A DNA stretch of 54,552 nt from contig JAEYRD010000154.1 of NCBI GenBank assembly GCA_023435725.1, positions 1 through 54,552 on the forward strand, read 5' to 3'. Both the position numbers and the translations under genes were made by a program. The notes beneath the pieces are model-generated. The model was not told the origin of the DNA and did not search any database. It saw nothing but the letters and a program-made list of their open reading frames with translations. The DNA comes from Pseudomonadota bacterium (lineage in GTDB: Bacteria > Pseudomonadota > Alphaproteobacteria > Rhizobiales > Xanthobacteraceae). Positions 25,579 through 33,921 of this stretch are shown piece by piece. Numbering within the stretch: the first letter of the stretch is position 1; every line of letters starts with the position of its first letter.

Positions 25579-26324
25579 AAACGCCAGCCCGAATGCAGTG
25601 CGACGATGCCGCCGGACAATGTCTGCCAGCTCACGCGGGCGAAGCCGGCGTCGCGGATCATGTCGGCGAAGACGTTTGGCTTGGGAAACTTGCGGATTGA
25701 TTCGACGAGATACTGATAGGACTCGGCGTCGCCCGTGACCATGCGGCCGAGCGGCGGGATCACCTTGAACGAGAACAGGTCGTAGAGCCGGTCGAGCCCG
25801 GGCATCTCGACGGTGGAGAATTCCAGGCACAGGAAGCGGCTGCCCGGCTTCAGCACGCGATAGGCTTCGCGCAGCGCGAGGTCGATCCGCGGCACGTTGC
25901 GAATGCCGAAAGCGATCGTATATGCGTCAAAGCTGCGGTCGGCGAAGGCGAGTGCTTCGGCATTGCCTTCGACGAAATCGACCTGGGTGTCGAGATGCCG
26001 TTTCGCGGCGCGCTCGCGCCCCACGGCCAGCATGTCGGTGTTGATGTCGCAGACGGTGGCATGGAAGCCGGCGCCTGCCGCCTTGGCGGCGCGGAACGAG
26101 ATGTCGCCGGTGCCGCCGGCAACGTCGAGCAACGCGAACGGCCGGTCACTCCTGGGCGGGTCGAGCGCAGTGATCATGATGTCCTTCCAGACCCGGTGCA
26201 GGCCACCGGACATCAGGTCGTAGCGCGACGCCACGCTGTGAAACACATCGTTTACCAGCGTCTGCTTGTCCCCCAGGGGAACGTCCCTGAAGCCAAAATG
26301 CGTGGTTTCGCCCGGCCGATCCAT
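25575..26324 (-). CDS. ubiE: Ubiquinone/menaquinone methyltransferase UbiE
   Basis: SAM-dependent C-methyltransferase of ubiquinone synthesis, 249 residues. It begins THFGFRDVPLGDKQTLVNDVF with VASRYDLMSGGLHRVWKD, both UbiE signatures. The SAM site is LLDVAGGTGDISF, and the second signature is AFGIRNVPRIDLALREAYRVLKPG. It is the first gene of the ubiE-ubiB-coaBC-dut run and divergent from mutM across 81 bases. That gap holds an inverted repeat ATAGCGC / GCGCTAT (26348-26374). Confidence 0.97.
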   Translation of the reverse strand: MDRPGETTHFGFRDVPLGDKQTLVNDVFHSVASRYDLMSGGLHRVWKDIMITALDPPRSDRPFALLDVAGGTGDISFRAAKAAGAGFHATVCDINTDMLAVGRERAAKRHLDTQVDFVEGNAEALAFADRSFDAYTIAFGIRNVPRIDLALREAYRVLKPGSRFLCLEFSTVEMPGLDRLYDLFSFKVIPPLGRMVTGDAESYQYLVESIRKFPKPNVFADMIRDAGFARVSWQTLSGGIVALHSGWRL

Positions 26325-26405
26325 TACTCTACTCCACGAGGCGGACCATAGCGCGGCCGCCGCAATGGCGCTATCACACCGCCCTCATAAGGTGAATGCC
26401 TGACC

Positions 26406-27305
26406 ATGCCTGAATTGCCCGAAGTCGAGACCGTCCGCCGCGGCCTTCAGCCTGTCATGGAGGGGGCGAAAATCCTCACCGCGGAGGCCCGCCGGGCGGA
26501 TCTGCGCTTTCCGTTCCAGCCGGATTTCGTGGCCCGGCTCCAGGGGCAGGTCGTCACAGGGCTGGGACGCCGCGCAAAATATCTCATGGCCGATCTTGCG
26601 TCCGGCGATGTGCTCCTGATGCATCTGGGCATGTCGGGCTCGTTTCGCGTCATCAAGCCGGAAAGCGCCACCGCGCCGGGCGAGTTTCACTATCCGCGCG
26701 GAAAGGACTCAACGCACGACCACGTGCTGTTTCGGATGTCCTCGGGCGCCGACATCGTGTTCAACGATCCGCGCCGTTTCGGTTACATGAAAGTGATCGC
26801 GCGTAACGCGCTCGACGAGGAGCCGCTGCTCCGCGGGCTTGGGCCCGAGCCGCTCGGCAACGAGTTCGACGCCACGATGCTGGCGCGTGCCTGCGCCGGC
26901 AAGACCACGAGCCTGAAGGCCGCGCTGCTCGATCAGCGCGTGGTCGCGGGGCTCGGCAACATCTATGTCTGCGAAGCCCTGCATCGCTCGCATCTGTCGC
27001 CGCGCCGGATCGCCGCGACGCTCGCGACCAAGGGACGCAAGGGTGTTGGTGGAGGCGAGCCGACGGATCACGCAAAGAGATTGGTCGGTGCGATCCACAC
27101 CGTGCTGAACGATGCCATCAAGGCCGGCGGCTCGAGCCTGCGCGATCATCGCCAGACCTCGGGCGAGCTCGGTTATTTCCAGCACTCGTTCAAGGTCTAT
27201 GACCGCGAGGGCGAGAAATGCACGACGCCCGGTTGTGGCGGCACGATCAAGCGCTTCACCCAGAACGGCCGGTCGACCTTCTGGTGCCTGAAATGTCAGA
27301 AGTGA
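26406..27305 (+). CDS. mutM: Formamidopyrimidine-DNA glycosylase
   Basis: Removes 8-oxoguanine and other oxidised bases, with AP-lyase activity. The 299-residue protein starts MPELPEVETVRRGL, where Pro2 is the nucleophile and Glu3 catalytic. It has the void-filling Met region HLGMSGSF, the helix-two-turn-helix GLGNIYVCEALHRS and the C-terminal zinc finger (CTTPGCGG with WCLKCQK). The ubiE-mutM divergent pair is common in Rhizobiales. Confidence 0.97.
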   Translation: MPELPEVETVRRGLQPVMEGAKILTAEARRADLRFPFQPDFVARLQGQVVTGLGRRAKYLMADLASGDVLLMHLGMSGSFRVIKPESATAPGEFHYPRGKDSTHDHVLFRMSSGADIVFNDPRRFGYMKVIARNALDEEPLLRGLGPEPLGNEFDATMLARACAGKTTSLKAALLDQRVVAGLGNIYVCEALHRSHLSPRRIAATLATKGRKGVGGGEPTDHAKRLVGAIHTVLNDAIKAGGSSLRDHRQTSGELGYFQHSFKVYDREGEKCTTPGCGGTIKRFTQNGRSTFWCLKCQK

Positions 27306-27365
27306 GGATGCGGCTCGCGTCTGAGAAGCCGTGAGTCTCGGCGAAGCTGACGAACCCAATACCGG

Positions 27366-27517
27366 CGTCATTGCGAGCGCAGCGAAGCAATCCAGGATCT
27401 TTCCGCGGTGGCAGTCCGGATTGCGTCGCTGCGCTCGCAATGACGAGAAGAATGGAACCTCCGAAAAGCGCGTAGCGAAGCAATCCGGCCGGGCTGGTGG
27501 CCGGACTGCTTCGTCGC
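27366..27517. repeat. Two adjacent extragenic palindromes, 'GCGAAGCAATCC' family
   Basis: The first has arms 27366-27393 (begins CGTCATTGCGAGCGCAGCGA) and 27418-27445 (ends GCGCTCGCAATGACG) that pair almost fully. The second has TAGCGAAGCAATCCGGCC (27473) and GGCCGGACTGCTTCGTCGC (27499). Both share the core GCGAAGCAATCC. They fill the gap between mutM and the convergent ParA-type gene. Confidence 0.88.
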
Positions 27518-27574
27518 ATGGGCTCTTCTATCGGATGGCGAAGAACCCGGCTGGTGCCCGAGCGATTGCCTCGC

Positions 27575-28318
27575 TCAGGACGCCAGTGTCGTGGTCTCGT
27601 CCGATGCGCGTTCGGCGGCGACGTGCAACATACCGTCGGCGGCCGGGATGACCTGGTCGATCCGGACATTGGTCGCGGCGACGAGGTCGAGACGGGCCTC
27701 GATCCAGCGCCAGAGGCCGCGGATCTCATCCGCCGACTTGCCGTTCGGCGCGAATTCGCTGACGGCGAGGCCGCTGGCGAGCGAGTCCTGGTGATCGTTG
27801 CGCATCACGATCAGTGGGCGCGCCAGCACGTCGGCGAGATCGAGCGCGGTTTCCTCGGTCAGCGTGTTGGCGGCGTTGTCGATGCGCTGGCCGCGGATCG
27901 GCGTCTGGTTCAGCACGAAGCTGTAGGGCCGCCTCCAGGCGCGCGCGACGCTGAGCGTCGAGACGGTCGCCTCGATGTCGGCGACGCTCGGGCGGGCCGG
28001 AATCAGGCAGAGGTCGGAATAGCGGATCGCGGCGGTGGTCGCGGCGCTGAGGCCGGCCGCGGTGTCGACGATCGCAAGCTGAAGGCCGCTGTCGGCCAGC
28101 ATCTTCAGGCGCGGCTCGATGTTGGCAGCGTGATAGATCGGCTCGACGACGAGATTGTCAGTGTTGCGGCGGCGCTGCCAGTTGGACAGGGTGCCCTGCG
28201 GGTCGGTCTCGATGAGACGGACGGAGAAGCCGGCCTGCCTGGCTGCCAGCGCGAGGCCGATGGCGAGCGTGCTCTTGCCGCTGCCACCCTTTTGGGTGGC
28301 CAGTACGATCGTGTGCAT
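27575..28318 (-). CDS. Orphan ParA/MinD-type ATPase
   Basis: 247 residues with the deviant Walker A TQKGGSGKSTLAIGLA at the N-terminus, Walker A' ETDPQGTLSNW, and the Walker B-like LAIVDTAAGLS. The C-terminal part is LWRWIEARLDLV and an acidic tail. There is no parB or plasmid gene beside it, so it is probably not a chromosome partition gene; relatives position other cargo such as chemoreceptors or polar complexes. The ribosome site overlaps a small palindrome (AAGGAT-GAA-ATCCTT, 28321-28334) right before the start. Confidence 0.85.
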   Translation of the reverse strand: MHTIVLATQKGGSGKSTLAIGLALAARQAGFSVRLIETDPQGTLSNWQRRRNTDNLVVEPIYHAANIEPRLKMLADSGLQLAIVDTAAGLSAATTAAIRYSDLCLIPARPSVADIEATVSTLSVARAWRRPYSFVLNQTPIRGQRIDNAANTLTEETALDLADVLARPLIVMRNDHQDSLASGLAVSEFAPNGKSADEIRGLWRWIEARLDLVAATNVRIDQVIPAADGMLHVAAERASDETTTLAS

Positions 28319-28553
28319 GGAAGGATGAATCCTTTAGAGTGCCTGGGTCTTGGGGGAGCGCCACGCGAACGTGCATCGCTTCTCGATGCTGAGCTCTTCT
28401 CGCTCAGGACGTGCCCTGCCCGATCCAAAGGGGACCGCGGATGTCCGAATCAATGCTGACGATGATGGCAGAATCGGGAATGCCAGTTAATCCGTACCAA
28501 TACTGGACCCGTGGTCGTGCGTATGATGTGCTCGCCGCTCTGAATAAGAAGGG

Positions 28554-30242
28554 ATGAGTGGCATGGGCGGAAACTGGCGCGACCGGACGGCAACGACCTT
28601 TGAATGCCAGAAAATGCCTGCCGTCTCTAGTCGCGGCATGGTGGTCAGCAACCACCCGCTGGCTTCCAGCGCCGGCGCCGAGATGCTGGCGGCCGGCGGC
28701 AATGCTATCGATGCCGCGATCGCGACCCTGTTCACGCTGACCGTGGTCGAGCCGATGATGGTCGGCATCATCGGCGGCGGCATGGCGCATATCCGGCTGG
28801 CCGACGGCAGCCATCGCTTCATCGACGGCCAGAGCACCGTACCCGCGGCGGTGCGCGACACCACCTACACTTCCAAGCCCGGTTCGGCGCATGACGTGTT
28901 CGACACCGTCGGCAACGAGAACCTCAACGGCCCGAAGGCGGTCGCGGTGCCGGGCTCGCTGAAAGCCTGGTGCGAAACGCTGCGCCGGTTCGGCACGATG
29001 TCGCTCGCCGAGGTCATGCAGCCCGCGATCAAGTACGCCGCGCGTGGCTATGCGGCGACGCCCTATTTGCACGAATGCATCAGCGAGAGCGCCGCCGAGA
29101 TGCGCAAGGACCAGCCGATTGCGGCGATTTACCTGCCCGATGGTGAGCCCTTGAAGGTCGGCGAGCGTGTGGTGCAATCGGAGTATGCCGAGACGCTCCG
29201 TTACATCGCCGACCACGGCGAGGCCGCGCTCTACGAGGGGCCGCTCGGCGACATCCTCGCCGACTACATGGAGAAGACCGGCGGCTTCATCCGCCGCAGC
29301 GATCTCGTCAATTACAAGACCGTCGAACGGCAGCCGATCCGCGCCGACTATCGCGACTGGACCATCCTCGGCCCGCCGCCGCCGGCGGCTTCCGGCGTGC
29401 ATATCGCGCAGATGCTGAACATTCTAGAGGGTTTTGACATCGGCGGCCTCGGCTTCGGCACATCAGAGACCATTCATTACCTCGCCGAGGTCCTGAAGAT
29501 CGCCTTCGCCGACCGCGCCGCGGCCAGCGGTGACCCCGCCTATGTCGGCGTTCCCGTGGAGAAGCTGACCTCGAAGGCCTATGCCGAAGAACGCCGCCGT
29601 GCCATCGATCCGGCGTTGGCGCAGGCCTGGGGTGCAGGCGTGTCGCAGTTCGAAGGCGCCCACACTACCCACATGACGGCGGCAGATAGCCTTGGCAATG
29701 TGGTTGCGACCACGCAGACCATCAACAATCTGTTCGGCGCGAAGATCATGATCCCGGGCCTGGGCGCCATCGCCAACAACTACATGAACCTGTTCGATCC
29801 GCGTCCGGGCCACGCACTGTCGCTGGCGCCGGGCAAGCGGGTGACGACCTCGATGTCGCCGATGATGGCGGTGCGCGACGGCAAGCTGCGCTATGCGCTC
29901 GGGCTCCCTGGAGGCAAGCGTATCTTCCCGAGCGCGATGCAGGCGCTGGTCAATCTGATCGACCACGGCATGACCTTGCAGGAAGCGGTCGAGGCGCCGC
30001 GCGTCTGGACCGAGGGCAATGCGCTCGAAGTCGAGCAGAAGGTGCCGGAGAGCGTGCGCACAAAACTCGCGGGCCTCGGTCACAAGGTGCAGCCCGTAGC
30101 GACCGTCGCCGGCGGCATGAACGGCATCGCCTTCCATGACGACGGCACCATGACCGGCGCTGCCTGCTGGCGTGCGGATGGCACACCGATCGGCATTTCG
30201 GGTGGTCTCGCAAAGAGCGGGGTCAGGTTCAGGCTGGATTAG
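28554..30242 (+). CDS. ggt: Gamma-glutamyltransferase family protein
   Basis: A 562-residue Ntn-hydrolase that is made as one chain and cuts itself at a Thr. The predicted new N-terminus is Thr371 in GAHTTHMTAADSLGNVV. The large-subunit side has SSAGAEMLAAGGNAIDAAIA, GIIGGGMAHIR and PPPPAASGVHIAQML. The small-subunit side has ANNYMNLFDPRPGH and LGLPGGKRIFPSAMQAL. The N-terminus has no signal peptide, unlike the periplasmic E. coli GGT, so it may act in the cytosol on glutathione or other gamma-glutamyl compounds. ATG 28554 is very close to the AAGAAGGG ribosome site; ATG 28563 is better spaced. Confidence 0.9.
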   Translation: MSGMGGNWRDRTATTFECQKMPAVSSRGMVVSNHPLASSAGAEMLAAGGNAIDAAIATLFTLTVVEPMMVGIIGGGMAHIRLADGSHRFIDGQSTVPAAVRDTTYTSKPGSAHDVFDTVGNENLNGPKAVAVPGSLKAWCETLRRFGTMSLAEVMQPAIKYAARGYAATPYLHECISESAAEMRKDQPIAAIYLPDGEPLKVGERVVQSEYAETLRYIADHGEAALYEGPLGDILADYMEKTGGFIRRSDLVNYKTVERQPIRADYRDWTILGPPPPAASGVHIAQMLNILEGFDIGGLGFGTSETIHYLAEVLKIAFADRAAASGDPAYVGVPVEKLTSKAYAEERRRAIDPALAQAWGAGVSQFEGAHTTHMTAADSLGNVVATTQTINNLFGAKIMIPGLGAIANNYMNLFDPRPGHALSLAPGKRVTTSMSPMMAVRDGKLRYALGLPGGKRIFPSAMQALVNLIDHGMTLQEAVEAPRVWTEGNALEVEQKVPESVRTKLAGLGHKVQPVATVAGGMNGIAFHDDGTMTGAACWRADGTPIGISGGLAKSGVRFRLD

Positions 30243-30251
30243 TCTAGGTTT

Positions 30252-30336
30252 CGTGCCCCGGACGCAACGCAAGCGCCATAAGCGCGTTTACGCGCGTCTT
30301 CGACGCGCTATGCGCGTTGCAGCGCGTCCGGGATGC
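30252..30336. repeat. Extragenic palindrome, 'GTGCCCCGGACGC' family
   Basis: Begins CGTGCCCCGGACGCAACGC and ends GTTGCAGCGCGTCCGGGATG, with the core AAGCGCGTTTACGCGCGTCT. It is the simple form of the composite element at 16336-16500. It lies between ggt and the convergent trypsin-fold gene. Confidence 0.88.
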
Positions 30337-30358
30337 GAGAGTTGTTCTTGTCGCTCAT

Positions 30359-31720
30359 CTACTTCCGCACGCAGATCACGCGGACGACGGAGGCTTTCGC
30401 ATCCGTCGACGTGCCGTTCGCGGTGACAGAGTTCGCTTTCAGGAAATCGCGCACCGTCTCCGCAGAGACCATGACGGCCTGTGACGCCGGTAGAGAGGTC
30501 GCAGGTCCCGCCACCATCGCCGGCTTCAACAGCGCGATGCCCGCGAATTTGCCGTCGCTGTCGATGGCCGGACTGCCAGAGAAGCCGACCGCCGGCGGAG
30601 GAGAGAGCGCGGAATCGCTCGCCGTGACCAGCGCCAGCGCGCCCTTGAGACTGGACACGCCAGCCGCGCCGCCTTGGCTCTGAGGATCCGCGATGCCGAT
30701 GACATCGACATTCGTCTTCGCCGTGCCGCTTGCAAGGCTCAGCGGCTTCAGGGCGCGCGCGCCGTAGAGGTGCAGCAGCGCGAGATCGTGCTCCTTGTCC
30801 TCGGCGAGGCGGTCGGCGCCGCCATAGCCGGCGATCGTGATCGCGAGGCAGCTATCGGTGACGAGGCGGTCGGTGACAATCGCGCCGTCGTCGCTGACGA
30901 CGATCCCGGTGCCGTATTCGACGGTCTTGCGCGGTGGCGGCCCGGCTTGCGGTCCGGACGGAAACGCATTGAAGGCGCTCGACATCGCAATGACGACCGG
31001 CTCGACCGTGTTCTCGGTCGCCTGGTCGTAGAGGATCGTCATGATGCGGACTTCGTCGCCTTTGAGTGTACCGCGCACGTAGAATTTCTTCAGGCCCTGA
31101 AGCCCCGACAGCACGAAGAAATCGGGCTTGACCACGGTATAGTCGACCTGGCGCCCGGCCGGCTCTTTCTTCTCCCGTTCGGCGAGCTTCGCGGTGGTCG
31201 GGCTCGCCTCCTTGCGACGGCTGAGCAACACCTGCACCGTGCCGGTCGGCGAGGTCCATTTCGAGCCGTTGGCGTCGGTGACCTGCTGCGGCACCAGCTT
31301 GCCGGGGATGCCGAGCCGCGCGCCGCTGGTCGGCTCCATCACGATCTTCCAGCCGACGCTCTCCTGCTTCCGCCGCGCGGTCTCGGCGAGTGCGGCGCGT
31401 TCCTGCGGATTGAGCACGCCGGTCGGCTTGCCGCCCTTGTTCTTCTGGTACTCCTTGATGGCATTGACCATGCGCTCGCTGACGTCGCCGGTGATCGCGC
31501 CGTTATATTCGCCGACCCAGGCGAGGTCGGACTGGAGCGACATCCGCTCGGCTTGCGTCATCCCATCCGCCGTTTCCGACGCCTTCTGCAACGCGGGCGG
31601 GCGGATCGGAACGGTCTGGACGGTCTTCGGCTTGGTGCCGGGGATTTGTGGCGTCGTGATCTGGGCGTTCGCGCCTCCGGCAGTCGCGAACATCAGTGTT
31701 GCCGCAAGCATCGATCTCAT
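30359..31720 (-). CDS. Exported peptidoglycan-binding / trypsin-fold protein with a broken triad
   Basis: About 453 residues from ATG 31720; an in-frame start at 31783 would bury the signal peptide. The signal peptide MRSMLAATLMFATAGGANA ends in an AxA site. A peptidoglycan-binding-1-like segment follows (LQSDLAWVGEYNGAITGDV through NPQERAALAE). The C-terminal half is a trypsin/HtrA fold. GTGIVVSDDGAIVTDRLVTD aligns with the His region, but the catalytic His is Leu (codon 30863-30865). The Asp in EHDLALLHL and the Ser in GFSGSPAID remain. Activity as a protease is therefore doubtful. The last residues hold a Cys (VICVRK) that could pair with one in TDSCLAI. Confidence 0.82.
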   Translation of the reverse strand: MRSMLAATLMFATAGGANAQITTPQIPGTKPKTVQTVPIRPPALQKASETADGMTQAERMSLQSDLAWVGEYNGAITGDVSERMVNAIKEYQKNKGGKPTGVLNPQERAALAETARRKQESVGWKIVMEPTSGARLGIPGKLVPQQVTDANGSKWTSPTGTVQVLLSRRKEASPTTAKLAEREKKEPAGRQVDYTVVKPDFFVLSGLQGLKKFYVRGTLKGDEVRIMTILYDQATENTVEPVVIAMSSAFNAFPSGPQAGPPPRKTVEYGTGIVVSDDGAIVTDRLVTDSCLAITIAGYGGADRLAEDKEHDLALLHLYGARALKPLSLASGTAKTNVDVIGIADPQSQGGAAGVSSLKGALALVTASDSALSPPPAVGFSGSPAIDSDGKFAGIALLKPAMVAGPATSLPASQAVMVSAETVRDFLKANSVTANGTSTDAKASVVRVICVRK

Positions 31721-31825
31721 GACAAATCCAGCCAGCCCATTGAACGTGCTGCCATTGAAGCACATCTCGTTGGTCGCGAACAATCTCGGGGTGGTTCAGG
31801 TGGCAGTAGAGGCCATGAACTCAGG

Positions 31826-31932
31826 CCCTCATCCTGAGGAGCGGCCTGTAGGCCGCGTCTCGAAGGATGGCTAAGGCGATATCGGGGCCTTCATGGTTCG
31901 AGACGCGCGTTGCGCGCTCCTCATCATGAGGG
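31826..31932. repeat. Extragenic palindrome, 'CCCTCATCCTGAGGAGC' family
   Basis: The left end is CCCTCATCCTGAGGAGCGGC and the right end GCGCTCCTCATCATGAGGG, with inner parts CGTCTCGAAGGATG and CATGGTTCGAGACGCGC. A sister copy lies at 34835-34936. It sits between two divergent genes, just before the ribosome site of the MoeB-like gene. Confidence 0.88.
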
Positions 31933-31969
31933 TTGAAAGGCGAAGGGCTTGATAGGAGGACGTACGACG

Positions 31970-32773
31970 ATGCTGAGCCCGGACGAACTCGAACGCTATG
32001 CCCGCCATATCGTGCTGCGCGACGTCGGCGGACCGGGGCAGGCCGCGCTGAAGCAAGCCTCCGTGCTGGTGATCGGCGCCGGCGGGCTCGGTGCGCCGGC
32101 GCTGATGTATCTTGCCGCAGCCGGTATCGGCACGCTCGGCGTGGTCGATGACGACGTGGTGTCGCTGTCCAATCTTCAGCGCCAGGTGATCCACACGACG
32201 CCCGATATCGGCCGGCACAAGGTCGAGAGCGCGGCGGAGCGGATCTCGGCGCTCAATCCGCATGTCCACTTCGTCGGTCATGCCACCTGGCTCAATGCCG
32301 ACAACGCTCTCAGCCTGATCGGCGACTACGATCTCGTGCTCGACGGCTCCGACAATTTCTCGACCCGTTATCTTGTCTCGGATGCCTGCTTCTTCGCGCA
32401 GAGGCCGCTGATCACGGCAGCACTCGGCACCTTCGACGGCTCGCTCACCACCATTCGGGCGCATGAGAAGAACGAGCAGGGCGACTTCAATCCGACCTAT
32501 CGCTGCCTGTTTCCTGAGGCGCCGCCGCCCGGCACGGTGCCGGCCTGCGCCGAGGCCGGCGTCATGGGTGCGCTTGCGGGCGTGCTCGGCTCGATGATGG
32601 CGCTGGAGGCGATCCGCGAGATCGTCGGCTTTGGCGATGGCCTCGTCGGCCGCCTCCTGATGATCGATGCGCGCGCGATGCGCTTCGAGACGCTGCGCTA
32701 CACGCGCGATCCGGCCAATCCGCTCAATGGCGATGGGCCCGTCATCACCGACCTCAGCGCCCATCGCACCTGA
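31970..32773 (+). CDS. MoeB/ThiF-family adenylyltransferase
   Basis: A 267-residue E1-like enzyme that adenylates the C-terminus of a ubiquitin-like sulfur carrier (MoaD or ThiS). The ATP site is VLVIGAGGLGAPAL with the Asp in GVVDDDVV and NLQRQVIH; VLDGSDNFSTRYLVSDAC follows. ACAEAGVMGALAGVLGS matches the MoeB helix. Both zinc Cys pairs of E. coli MoeB are incomplete: TYRCLF keeps one Cys and the C-terminus has none. Start: ATG 31970, with AGGAGG at 31954; an in-frame TTG at 31949 lies before this ribosome site. No moaD or thiS gene is adjacent, so the pathway is unsettled. Confidence 0.85.
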   Translation: MLSPDELERYARHIVLRDVGGPGQAALKQASVLVIGAGGLGAPALMYLAAAGIGTLGVVDDDVVSLSNLQRQVIHTTPDIGRHKVESAAERISALNPHVHFVGHATWLNADNALSLIGDYDLVLDGSDNFSTRYLVSDACFFAQRPLITAALGTFDGSLTTIRAHEKNEQGDFNPTYRCLFPEAPPPGTVPACAEAGVMGALAGVLGSMMALEAIREIVGFGDGLVGRLLMIDARAMRFETLRYTRDPANPLNGDGPVITDLSAHRT

Positions 32774-32784
32774 TTCGCGGCCCG

Positions 32785-33804
32785 TTACGTCGTGGCGCGC
32801 TTCTCGCTGTCGAGATATGCCATCTGCTCGGCCGCATAGCGCGTGCCCGAGGCAACGTCGGGCGGGAAAGCTTTTGCCAGTGCTGCCAGATGAGCCCGCG
32901 TCAGCGTCACCTTGGTCGCGCCGAGCGCTTCGCTGAGACGATTGCGGGTGCGGGCGCCGATCAATGGCACGATCTCTAGGCCGTGCTCCTGGCCCTGCGC
33001 AGCCACCCAGGCGATCGCGACTTGCGCCGGCGTTGCGCCGACATCGTTCGCGATCGTGCGCAGCGTTTCGACGAGCGCGAGATTGGCGTCGAGATTCGTG
33101 CCCTGGAAGCGCGGCGTCATCAGCCGGTAGTCCTTGCCGGTCTTGCCGCTGTCCTTCGACCAATGGCCGCTGATCAGGCCGCGCGCCAGCACGCCGTAAG
33201 CCGTAATGCCGATGCCGAGTCCGCGACAGGTTTTCAGGATGTCGCGTTCGACGCCGCGCTCGATCAGCGAATATTCGATCTGGAGATCAGCAATCGGATG
33301 GACGGCATGCGCCCGGCGGATGGTGTCGGAGCCGACCTCGGACAGACCGATATGCCTGACGTAGCCGGCCTTCACCAATTCGGCGATGCCGCCGATCGTC
33401 TCCTCGATCGGGACGGTGGGATCGAGCCGCGCGGGGCGATAGATGTCGATGTAATCGGTGCCGAGCCGCTGCAGCGAATAGGCGAGGAAGTTCCTCGTCG
33501 CTGATGGCCGCGAGTCGAAGCCGACGAACTCGCCGGCGGGACCGCGTAGCGCGCCGAACTTGACGCTGATCTGCACCTTGTCGCGCGGCACATCCTTCAG
33601 CGCCTCGCGGACCAGCATCTCGTTGTGGCCCATGGCGTAGAAGTCGCCGGTATCGAGCAGCGTGATGCCGGCATCGAGCGCGGCGTGCACGGTGGCGATG
33701 CTCTCGCCGCGATCGGCCGGGCCGTAGGCTTCGGACATGCCCATGCAGCCGAGACCGAGGGCGGAGACGGTGGGGCCGGTTGAACCCAGTTTGCGCTTTT
33801 CCAT
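32785..33804 (-). CDS. Aldo/keto reductase
   Basis: A 339-residue NADPH-dependent TIM-barrel oxidoreductase. It has ALGLGCMGMSEAYG, the catalytic Asp51 and Tyr56 in LLDTGDFYAMGHNE, and Lys82 in ISVKFG. The position of the catalytic His (normally QHRxDP) reads RPARLDP, so it is Ala125. NADPH-binding residues include PLIGARTRNRLSEAL. The substrate is unknown. It is divergent from a LysR gene, which probably controls it. Confidence 0.9.
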   Translation of the reverse strand: MEKRKLGSTGPTVSALGLGCMGMSEAYGPADRGESIATVHAALDAGITLLDTGDFYAMGHNEMLVREALKDVPRDKVQISVKFGALRGPAGEFVGFDSRPSATRNFLAYSLQRLGTDYIDIYRPARLDPTVPIEETIGGIAELVKAGYVRHIGLSEVGSDTIRRAHAVHPIADLQIEYSLIERGVERDILKTCRGLGIGITAYGVLARGLISGHWSKDSGKTGKDYRLMTPRFQGTNLDANLALVETLRTIANDVGATPAQVAIAWVAAQGQEHGLEIVPLIGARTRNRLSEALGATKVTLTRAHLAALAKAFPPDVASGTRYAAEQMAYLDSEKRATT

Positions 33805-33883
33805 GGTGGCTCTCCTCGAGAGGGCGGCAGCTGATTGCCGCGTGACGAAGCCAGATATGCGCCCGGCCGATTACGCCGATAAG

Positions 33884-33920
33884 CTGGACAATCCAGAATA
33901 GTCTGTTCATCATATCGAAC
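33884..33920. promoter_or_regulatory. Candidate LysR operator in the AKR-lysR gap
   Basis: Two inverted repeats lie just before the lysR ATG: CTGGA-CAA-TCCAG (33884-33896) and GTTC-N8-GAAC (33905-33920). LysR regulators usually bind such T-N11-A-like dyads between themselves and a divergent target. Confidence 0.45.
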
Positions 33921-33921
33921 A

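Noticed and set aside
27366..27517. Could the mutM-ParA gap be a CRISPR array?
   Set aside because: There are only two inverted, not regularly spaced direct, repeats; it is an extragenic palindrome pair.
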